From: Pseudomonas fluorescens
GTDB taxonomy: Bacteria; Pseudomonadota; Gammaproteobacteria; Pseudomonadales; Pseudomonadaceae
Assembly: GCF_001708445.1 (NCBI RefSeq)
Contig: NZ_CP015637.1
Location: 248,001 to 312,000, forward strand
DNA length: 64,000 nucleotides
Reading direction: 5' to 3'
Positions 57,477 through 64,000 of this stretch are shown one piece after another; position 1 is the stretch's first letter, and every line of letters begins with the position of its first letter. A program made the position numbers and the translations under genes. The notes below the pieces were generated by a model, which was given only the letters and a program-made list of their open reading frames with translations, was not told where the DNA came from and made no database searches.

Positions 57477-57927
57477 CGGACAGCTCTCCAATCCCATCGC
57501 TGACAATGTGCGCCAGCACCTGTTCTTCGGCGACGAAGGACAACACAAACGCACTGATTTCATCGCTGCTGAGCATCAGCAATTGCGGGGCCAGGCTATC
57601 GAGACTCAGACGCTGCCCCTCCTGTTCAAGGTGCATTTGCACACCTTGTCCCAACCGATGAACCGCGCCCGCCGGCTGCCACCCCGGAGGTTCAAGGCGC
57701 CACACCTGGTACTCGGTACGCCGCACGCGCACACCGTATTCACGCCCTTCAATCACCGCCTGCTCGCGCAATTGCTGGATCAGTTGCAACACCTGGCCGG
57801 CCTCCTGTCGGGCCTGACGCGCCGGCGTATTACCCGCTGCCAGGCCAGCCACACCGAGCACGATGCCGACTAATGCGATCACCACCATCAGCTCCAGCAG
57901 GGTAAAACCGCGGCTACGCCTGGGCAC
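57466..57927 (-). CDS. gspH: Type II secretion minor pseudopilin GspH
   Basis: The 153-residue protein begins with a GTG start and the leader MPRRSRG|FTLLELMVVIALVGIVLG, a typical prepilin leader with E5, followed by a beta-rich domain. It connects the GspG shaft to the tip complex. Four bases separate it from gspG. Confidence 0.9.
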   Translation of the reverse strand: MPRRSRGFTLLELMVVIALVGIVLGVAGLAAGNTPARQARQEAGQVLQLIQQLREQAVIEGREYGVRVRRTEYQVWRLEPPGWQPAGAVHRLGQGVQMHLEQEGQRLSLDSLAPQLLMLSSDEISAFVLSFVAEEQVLAHIVSDGIGELSVES

Positions 57928-57931
57928 TCGG

Positions 57932-58375
57932 TCAACCCTCCCAGTTACCTATATCGGCCGCTGAACCTTCGCCACCGGGGGCACCATCGGCCCCCAGGGA
58001 ATAGAGGTCATAGCCACCGTTAGCGGAGCGCACGCCAGGGTTCAGATACTGGTAAGGCGTCCCCCACGGATCCACCGGCTGGCCTTTCAGGTAGCCCTGG
58101 GCGTTCCAGTTCCTGACGGCCGGTGTGCCGGTCGGACGCTTGCTCAGGGCCTCCAGCCCTTGCAGGGTCGAGGGGTAAACAGCGTTGTCGAGACGGTACA
58201 TTTCCAGGCTGGTCGCGATCGCCTGGATATCGGTCTTGGCGGCGGTGACCTTGGCCTGGTCGGGTCGGCTCATGAACTGCGGCACCACGATGGCCCCCAG
58301 CACGCCGATAATGACCACCACCACCATAATCTCGATCAGGGTAAACCCGCGTTGTTGCTTGAGTATTTTCACCAT
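57932..58375 (-). CDS. gspG: Type II secretion major pseudopilin GspG
   Basis: The 147-residue protein starts MVKILKQQRG|FTLIEIMVVVVIIG and has the conserved GspG region YPSTLQGLEALSKRP, PVDPWGTPYQY and the calcium-binding loop near YDLYSLGADGAPGGEGSAAD. It polymerises into the periplasmic pseudopilus. It directly abuts gspF. Confidence 0.95.
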   Translation of the reverse strand: MVKILKQQRGFTLIEIMVVVVIIGVLGAIVVPQFMSRPDQAKVTAAKTDIQAIATSLEMYRLDNAVYPSTLQGLEALSKRPTGTPAVRNWNAQGYLKGQPVDPWGTPYQYLNPGVRSANGGYDLYSLGADGAPGGEGSAADIGNWEG

Positions 58376-59581
58376 TCAGTTCACCAATTGGTTAAGGCTG
58401 AGAATCGGCAACAGAATGGCCATGACGATCAGCAGCACGACCCCGCCCATCACCACCAGCATCGCCGGTTCAAACAAACTCACCACCAGCGCGATGCGGG
58501 CAGCGAGATTTTTTTCCTGTTGCTCGGCCGCGCGCGCCAGCATCGCGTCGAGTTCACCGGCACGTTCGCCACTGGCAATCATGTGCAACATCAACGGTGG
58601 TATATCGCCCCCGGCCTCGAGGCCACGGGTCAGGGTGCCGCCCTCACGGACCGAGCGGGCTACATCGCTCATGCGCGCACGGATGGTCACGTTGCCAATC
58701 ACGGCGGCGGCAATTTCCAGCGCATCGACCAGGGGGACGGCACTTTTGCCGAGTATCGCCAGGGTGCTGGCGAACCGCGCGGCTTCCATGGCTCGAAAGA
58801 CACTGCCCAGCAAAGGCAGGTGCAGCGCCAGACAATGCCAGCGCCAGCGTCCGCGTGGCTGGCGCAGGCTCCAGCGCAGCGCCATTGCGATGCTCGCCAA
58901 TACCCCCAACAGCACCAGGCCATAGGTACGCAGACCATTGCTCACGACGATCATGGCTTGGGTGAGCCAGGGCAGCGGCTGGCCACTGTCGACAAAAATG
59001 TTCACCACATCGGGCACCACATAGCCGAGCAGAAAGCCAACGATGGCCATGCAGGCGAACATCAGCAGTGCCGGGTACACCAGCGCCAGCTGGATCTTCT
59101 GCCGGGACGCCTGGCGCGCCTCGGTATAGGTTGCCAATTGCTCCAGCACATGGCCCAGGTGACCCGAGCGTTCGCCCGCGGCAACCGTGGCGCGAAACAC
59201 ATCGGGAAACGCCCGAGGAAACGCACCGAGAGCGGCCGCCAGCGAGTGCCCTTCCATGACCCGCTCACGAATCTGCGCCAGCAAGTTGCTGACCCGCCGC
59301 TTCTGGCTTTGCTGGGCAACGGCTTGCAACGCCAGCTCCAATGGCAAACCGGCCTGGACCAGAGTCGACAGTTGTAAGGTCAGCAAAGCCAGATCACCCG
59401 CACTCAGCCTTGCCACACCCACCGGCCCCCTGCCACCGTGTGCGCTCGCAACCTGCACCTGGCTCGGCAACAGCCCCCGTTCGCGCAGCAACTGTCGGGC
59501 ATGACGTGGGCTGTCAGCCTCCTGCCGGCCCTTGCACGGACGTCCCTCGCGGTCCTGGGCCCGGTAGTCATAAGTGGGCAC
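58376..59581 (-). CDS. gspF: Type II secretion inner-membrane platform protein GspF
   Basis: The 401-residue protein has two homologous cytoplasmic domains (about 65-185 and 270-390) and three membrane helices (about 165-188, 215-235 and 370-395), as in GspF/PilC. The repeat motif HSLAAALGAFPRAFPDVF and MVEGGTL-like SVREGGTLTRGLE are typical. It links the ATPase to the pseudopilus. Confidence 0.94.
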   Translation of the reverse strand: MPTYDYRAQDREGRPCKGRQEADSPRHARQLLRERGLLPSQVQVASAHGGRGPVGVARLSAGDLALLTLQLSTLVQAGLPLELALQAVAQQSQKRRVSNLLAQIRERVMEGHSLAAALGAFPRAFPDVFRATVAAGERSGHLGHVLEQLATYTEARQASRQKIQLALVYPALLMFACMAIVGFLLGYVVPDVVNIFVDSGQPLPWLTQAMIVVSNGLRTYGLVLLGVLASIAMALRWSLRQPRGRWRWHCLALHLPLLGSVFRAMEAARFASTLAILGKSAVPLVDALEIAAAVIGNVTIRARMSDVARSVREGGTLTRGLEAGGDIPPLMLHMIASGERAGELDAMLARAAEQQEKNLAARIALVVSLFEPAMLVVMGGVVLLIVMAILLPILSLNQLVN

Positions 59582-59583
59582 AG

Positions 59584-61032
59584 CTAGTCCTCCTGGGTAA
59601 CCCGCAACAGCTCATCCATGCTGGTGAGCCCTTCGAGCACCCGACGGCGCCCATCCTCGAACAGGCTGGGCGAGGCACGCCGCGCTTCAGCCAGCAGTTG
59701 CTGTTCACTGGCGCCCTGATGAATCAGCGCGCAGAGCGTGGGCGTGAGGCTGACCAATTCGTAGATACCGATCCGCCCGCGATAACCTTGGCGACACTGT
59801 TCGCAACCGGTGGCCTTGAACACCCGAGGCACTTGGTCGAGGTCTAACCCCAACCGCCGGCATGCGTCGGCGTCCGCCGCTGCGGGGGCCTTGCAGGCGG
59901 GGCAAAGCTTGCGCACCAAACGCTGCGCCAGCACGCCCACCAACGACGATGCGAGCAGATAGGCATCGACCCCCATGTCCACCAACCGGGTAACGGCACC
60001 GATGGCACTGTTGGTGTGCAGTGTCGACAACACCAAATGCCCGGTGAGTGACGCCTGAACGGCGATCTCGGCGGTTTCACTGTCACGAATCTCGCCGACC
60101 ATCACCACGTCCGGGTCCTGGCGCAGGATCGCGCGCAGCCCACGGGCAAATGTCATCTCGACCTTGGGGTTGACCGGTGTCTGGCCGATGCCCGGCAGGT
60201 GATATTCGATCGGGTCTTCGACCGTGAGAATATTGCGGGTCTGGTCATTGAGGTGGGTCAGCGCCGCATACAAACTGGTGGTCTTGCCGGAGCCGGTGGG
60301 GCCGGTCACCAGTAAAATGCCATGGGGCCTGCCCAGTAATTGCAGCAGGCCGTCCAGGGTTTTTTCAGCCATGCCCAATCGCACCAATTGCAGGCGCCCG
60401 GCATGCTTGTCGAGCAGGCGCAACACGACCCGCTCGCCATGGGCCGAGGGCAGCGTGGAGACCCGTACGTCCACTTCGTGGCCCGCCAGGCGCAACGCCA
60501 TGCGGCCATCCTGGGGGACGCGTTTTTCAGCGATGTCCAGCTGCGCCATGACCTTGATTCGCGACACCAGCAGCGTTGCCAGCTCACGCCGTGGCCGCAG
60601 CATTTCGCGCAGTTGACCATCCACCCGCATGCGAACGGTCAGTGTGTGTTCGAAGGTTTCAAGGTGCACATCCGAGGCCTTTTCCCGCACCGCTTCACTG
60701 AGCAGTGCGTTGATCAGACGTATGATCGGCGCATCGCCTTGCTGCTCCAACAGGTCGGCGGTCTGCGGCACCTGGTCCACCAGGCTGAGCAGATCCAACT
60801 CATCATCCAAGCCTTGGGCAACCTGTTCGGCGGCGCTTTGGCCTTCGCTGTAGACCACCGCCAGGCGTGTGGCGAAGTCCTCGACTGTCAGCATCCGCAG
60901 CGGCAGCTCGTGATCGGTCAGGCGCCGCGCTTCGGCAATGGCGCTCAACGACGTATCACAGCGAACGATCAGGTGCCCATCGTCGAGCAGTACACCAAAA
61001 CGTCGGGCGAAACCGAACGGCAGGGGTTTCAT
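59584..61032 (-). CDS. gspE: Type II secretion ATPase GspE
   Basis: The 482-residue ATPase has Walker A GPTGSGKTT (residues 244-252), the Asp box and Walker B in DPDVVMVGEIRDSETAE, the His box HTNSAIGAVTRL and a tetracysteine zinc site (CPAC and CEQC). It powers pseudopilus assembly. Its ATG overlaps the gspD stop; the whole operon is tightly packed, which indicates one mRNA. Confidence 0.96.
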   Translation of the reverse strand: MKPLPFGFARRFGVLLDDGHLIVRCDTSLSAIAEARRLTDHELPLRMLTVEDFATRLAVVYSEGQSAAEQVAQGLDDELDLLSLVDQVPQTADLLEQQGDAPIIRLINALLSEAVREKASDVHLETFEHTLTVRMRVDGQLREMLRPRRELATLLVSRIKVMAQLDIAEKRVPQDGRMALRLAGHEVDVRVSTLPSAHGERVVLRLLDKHAGRLQLVRLGMAEKTLDGLLQLLGRPHGILLVTGPTGSGKTTSLYAALTHLNDQTRNILTVEDPIEYHLPGIGQTPVNPKVEMTFARGLRAILRQDPDVVMVGEIRDSETAEIAVQASLTGHLVLSTLHTNSAIGAVTRLVDMGVDAYLLASSLVGVLAQRLVRKLCPACKAPAAADADACRRLGLDLDQVPRVFKATGCEQCRQGYRGRIGIYELVSLTPTLCALIHQGASEQQLLAEARRASPSLFEDGRRRVLEGLTSMDELLRVTQED

Positions 61033-62930
61033 GGAACCTCCCGCGCAGGCTGACCCAGGTCGAACAGCTGCGACGCACTATCGGGCAGTTGCAGCGAGTG
61101 CTCCGGGCGGGCGTTCGGCAGGCTGTGCTGGCGCAGGTCCTGGTAACGCTGCCGGCTGATCCCGGAGAGATCCTGACCGCTACGCACAATGGTCGGGCGC
61201 AGGAACACCATCAGGTTGCTCTTGGTCTGGGTGTCGCGGCTCCAGCGAAAAAGCGCCCCAAGGTAGGGAATATCACGCAACAGTGGCACGCCGCTTTTCT
61301 GGGTGCGCACGCTGTCTTTGATCAGGCCGCCGATCACGATGATCTCGCCATCGTCGGCCAGGATCGTACTTTTCAATGCACGCTTATTGGTGATCAGGTC
61401 CGACGAGTCGACACCGGACACCGCCGGCGCAATGTCGGAGACCTCCTGTTCGACCTCCAGCCGCAGGGTCGAACCTTCGTTGATATAGGGCTTGATCTTG
61501 AGGCTGATCCCGACGTCCTTGCGCTCCACCGTGGTGAACGGGTTATCCGCGCCACTGCCGTTGGTAGCGTAGGAGCCAGTCTTGAACGGCACGTTCTGAC
61601 CCACAATGATTTCGGCTTCCTGGTTGTCCAGCGTCAGCAGGCTTGGCGTCGATAGCAGGTTGCTGCGCGAGTTGCCGGCCAGGGCGGACACCAATGCACC
61701 GAAACGATCACCGCCCAGCTTAAGCACGCCGCCCTCCGGGGCAACCGTGTTTTCATCGAACTTAAGGGCACCGAGGATCGGAATGCCTGTGCCGGGGAAG
61801 TTGATAAGCCCCTTGGCATCACTGCTGTTCAGCGCCCATTGCACACCCAGGGCCTCGCTGATATCACCGGTGACCTCAACGATGGCGGCATGAATCAGTA
61901 CTTGAGCCCGCGGCCGATCCAACTCACGCACAATGCCTTCGAGGGTCGCGAGCTGGGCCGTCTGCGCCACGATCACCAGGGCGTTCTGGCTTTCATCGGC
62001 CCGTACCATGAACGCTGCGGCAGCGGCCGTTTCTTTCAGGCCCGAGCTCGCCAGTGGCGTTTTCATGCTCTGGCCCATGGTGTCTAGCACTTCGGCCAAT
62101 TGCTTGGCATCGCTGTAGCGCAGGCGTATGACGCGGGCATTGTCCAGCCGCGCAGGGGTGACCGTGTCCAGGCTACGGGCCAGTTGCACGAGGCGCTGAC
62201 GAACCTGCGCCGTACCGACAATGACCAACCGGTTGCTGCGCGAGTCGGCCAAGACCTGAATGGCACCGTCGGCACTCTGCTTACCGAGGGACGCTTCCAT
62301 CAACCGGGCGATATCCACCGCCACCCCATGGCGCAAGTCCACCAGCTCATAGGCATTTTTCGCTCCGGAATCCAGTTGCCTGACGACCTCGCCGATGCGA
62401 CGGACGTTGCTCGCGGTGTCGGTAATCACCAAGGCATTGGCCGATACCGAAGGGCCGACATAGCCATTGGGCGAAATCAACGGTCGCACCAGCCCAGCCA
62501 GATCCGCCGCATTGCTGGCGCCTAACGCAATGACCTGAGTGACAAACTGCTGCGGGGGCGATGAGTGCGGGTCCGCCGTACCGGCCAGCGATTTAGCCTG
62601 GGCCACCGGTACGATGAGGATCTGGTCGCCTTGATCGATCACGCTGAAGTCATGGGCATCCAGCACGCTATAAAACAGCTGGCGCACCCCTTCACGGTTC
62701 AGGGCCTGCCTGGACATGACGGTGATGCGTCCTTGTACCTTGGGGTCGAGGATGACGGTGGTGTCGAGGATGGTCGACATTTCCTCAACAACATCACGCA
62801 ACTCAGCGTTATTCATCGTCAACTGCCAACGCTGCTCAGCCGCCGACGACGGCCCAACGTGTAACAACGCGCCCAACACGAACGTGCCAAATACGCCGGT
62901 CAGAGCGCGCTGCCCGATGATGCGGTTCAT
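61029..62930 (-). CDS. gspD: Type II secretion secretin GspD
   Basis: The 633-residue protein has a signal peptide (about 1-30), an N0 domain (from WQLTMNNAELRDVVEEMS), three N-type KH-like domains (N1-N3) and the outer-membrane secretin core (about 390-590, with VPFKTG, GISLKIKPYI and the C-terminal PYLGALFRW). It forms the outer-membrane exit pore. ATG 62930 has GAGGAGTGAG just upstream. There is no gspS pilotin gene in the window. Confidence 0.95.
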   Translation of the reverse strand: MNRIIGQRALTGVFGTFVLGALLHVGPSSAAEQRWQLTMNNAELRDVVEEMSTILDTTVILDPKVQGRITVMSRQALNREGVRQLFYSVLDAHDFSVIDQGDQILIVPVAQAKSLAGTADPHSSPPQQFVTQVIALGASNAADLAGLVRPLISPNGYVGPSVSANALVITDTASNVRRIGEVVRQLDSGAKNAYELVDLRHGVAVDIARLMEASLGKQSADGAIQVLADSRSNRLVIVGTAQVRQRLVQLARSLDTVTPARLDNARVIRLRYSDAKQLAEVLDTMGQSMKTPLASSGLKETAAAAAFMVRADESQNALVIVAQTAQLATLEGIVRELDRPRAQVLIHAAIVEVTGDISEALGVQWALNSSDAKGLINFPGTGIPILGALKFDENTVAPEGGVLKLGGDRFGALVSALAGNSRSNLLSTPSLLTLDNQEAEIIVGQNVPFKTGSYATNGSGADNPFTTVERKDVGISLKIKPYINEGSTLRLEVEQEVSDIAPAVSGVDSSDLITNKRALKSTILADDGEIIVIGGLIKDSVRTQKSGVPLLRDIPYLGALFRWSRDTQTKSNLMVFLRPTIVRSGQDLSGISRQRYQDLRQHSLPNARPEHSLQLPDSASQLFDLGQPAREVP

Positions 62931-62934
62931 GGGA

Positions 62935-63441
62935 CTACTCACTCCTCGGTTGTTCGACCATGGGCCGTAGATGAAGGACCGCCGTCGCTTTACGTTGCGC
63001 GTGGGCGGGCTGCAGAAAGCCCCCGCTCGCCGGATGGAGCCTGAGCAACTCCTCGCGCCCCTGACGCCACAACACCACCTGTGCAGGCTCGATGCGACGC
63101 AGCAGGCTACCTCCCGGCAAGCGCTCGCCGGCGCGGTAAAACCGCTCACTGTCGGGCCCGGCCAGCAAGGCACGTGACTCGCTGTCGCTGGCAACCACAG
63201 TGGCTCGTAATGTCAGTGGTTCAGCGCTGCTCAAGGCACCGCCCTGCGCGCTCAAGCCGAGCACCGACGCGACGGCCAGGGTATCGAGAGCGACGGTCGG
63301 CTGGGGCATGGCCGACGGAACAGGCAGCGCCTGCGCTGCCGGCATCCGCGCCTGACGAAACTGCCACTCCTGCCACGCCAACATCAGCCCATAACCCAAG
63401 GGCAGCATCAAGACGAGCACCCGCCAGCCAGCCGTCTTCAT
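62935..63441 (-). CDS. gspC: Type II secretion protein GspC
   Basis: The 168-residue protein has one N-terminal membrane helix (about 6-24) and a periplasmic homology-region domain (about 50-140, SVLGLSAQGG ... ATVVASDSESRALLAG). A PDZ or coiled-coil C-terminal domain, present in many GspC proteins, is missing; the short form resembles HxcP/XcpP-type proteins. It is the first gene of the gspCDEFGHIJKLM operon and follows the cytochrome gene by eight bases. Confidence 0.82.
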   Translation of the reverse strand: MKTAGWRVLVLMLPLGYGLMLAWQEWQFRQARMPAAQALPVPSAMPQPTVALDTLAVASVLGLSAQGGALSSAEPLTLRATVVASDSESRALLAGPDSERFYRAGERLPGGSLLRRIEPAQVVLWRQGREELLRLHPASGGFLQPAHAQRKATAVLHLRPMVEQPRSE

Positions 63442-63448
63442 GGCGCGT

Positions 63449-63973
63449 TCACTGGCGGATCGTTTCTTGGGAAAAAGACATATTCTTCAGAACCGGGCGA
63501 CCGCTCATCTCATGCTTGAAAACAGCTCCCACGTGCAGGGCAACCAGCACCGCGAGCACCACACAGGCTTGAATATGGATCTGCGTGAACCACTCAATGG
63601 CCGTCGGATCAGTCAGCAGTTGTGCAATCAACAGGACGTTAAATATGTTGATCGGGCGGTCCATCATCAGGACTCCCGTCACGAGCACAATGCCCAACAC
63701 CAGATAAATGGCTTTATGAACAACTAACGCCACATACTCGGCTGCGCAGCGCTTTCTGCCATACGCTAAAAAACCATGAAAAAAAGAAAAATAGACTCTG
63801 AGAATAAAGATTGGAATATATAGAGCAGTCAACGAAACGTTTATAAACCCCACCCAATTCTTGGTTTCCATCGCCACATCAATAAACGCGACATAAAAGC
63901 CTGAGAATAAGGTCCACAAAATAACCACGGCCGAAATCCAATGAAGCCAAATCTGGCCGACCGAATAGCGCAT
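63449..63973 (-). CDS. Cytochrome b561-type membrane protein (second paralogue), start near the window end
   Basis: At least 174 residues with four transmembrane helices and histidines in LHWISAVV, FFHGFLAY, VVHKAIYLV and LVALHVGAVFKHE. ATG 63973 (MRYSVGQIWLHWIS) aligns with the start of the paralogue at 53,959; the frame stays open to a GTG at 63,997 and may extend beyond the window. It ends eight bases before gspC and could be the first gene of the secretion operon. Lower GC in its 5' half is noticeable. Confidence 0.75.
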   Translation of the reverse strand: MRYSVGQIWLHWISAVVILWTLFSGFYVAFIDVAMETKNWVGFINVSLTALYIPIFILRVYFSFFHGFLAYGRKRCAAEYVALVVHKAIYLVLGIVLVTGVLMMDRPINIFNVLLIAQLLTDPTAIEWFTQIHIQACVVLAVLVALHVGAVFKHEMSGRPVLKNMSFSQETIRQ

Positions 63974-64000
63974 ATACGTCGTCAATTGAAAATCCACATT

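Overview
The window is high-GC chromosomal DNA from a Pseudomonas, most likely of the P. fluorescens group. Three things point there. The backbone gene order (dctD, cysQ-nudE-yrfG, kbp, fdhD, pckA-hslO, hslR, rimABK, ompR-envZ, tex, gshA) is the order I know from Pseudomonas chromosomes. REP/REPIN palindromes of the GTGGGAGGGGGCTTGC class lie between many genes. OprD-type porins occur twice. No rRNA, tRNA or CRISPR array was seen.

Regions: (1) 1-13,100 is housekeeping backbone: the end of a DctD-like sigma54 activator, a thioesterase, the cysQ/nudE/yrfG nucleotide and sulfur clean-up cluster, a BON-LysM protein, a LysR-fdhD-oxidoreductase unit, a RecQ helicase and a DUF2135/TPR protein. (2) 13,258-14,027 is a VbhA-Fic toxin-antitoxin pair, followed by repeat-rich DNA and a membrane-anchored DUF1493 protein. 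(3) 15,267-29,603 is backbone again: EamA permease, pckA, hslO, PAP2 phosphatase, hslR, rimABK, envZ/ompR, tex, a thioesterase and gshA. (4) 29,974-40,655 is a sulfur and osmolyte region: tauABCD, an aldo-keto reductase, an OprD porin, the choline carrier betT with a BetI-like operator, serine acetyltransferase and D-cysteine desulfhydrase. (5) 40,671-46,810 is an accessory island with partly low GC. It starts at a composite repeat interrupted by an IS256-family element. It then carries an Abi_2/AbiF-type HEPN protein preceded by a small, strongly promoted, terminator-ended RNA, a membrane/ankyrin gene pair, a PD-(D/E)XK-like protein and degenerate DNA. (6) 46,811-53,438 holds a membrane M48 peptidase, a second OprD porin, a nested REP element, a LysR regulator and an MFS exporter. 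(7) 53,285-63,973 is a complete-looking type II secretion operon, gspCDEFGHIJKLM on the minus strand, bracketed by two paralogous b561-type cytochromes.

The most interesting locus is 42,367-43,468: an AbiF-like HEPN RNase candidate with its own upstream structured RNA, consistent with an RNA-antitoxin/protein-toxin (abortive infection) system. Second is the family of nested palindromic repeats, three large copies (29,621; 40,671; 50,837). In these the core is found in either orientation, both arms of one copy carry the same 14-base expansion, and one arm supplies the last codons and stop of a LysR gene.
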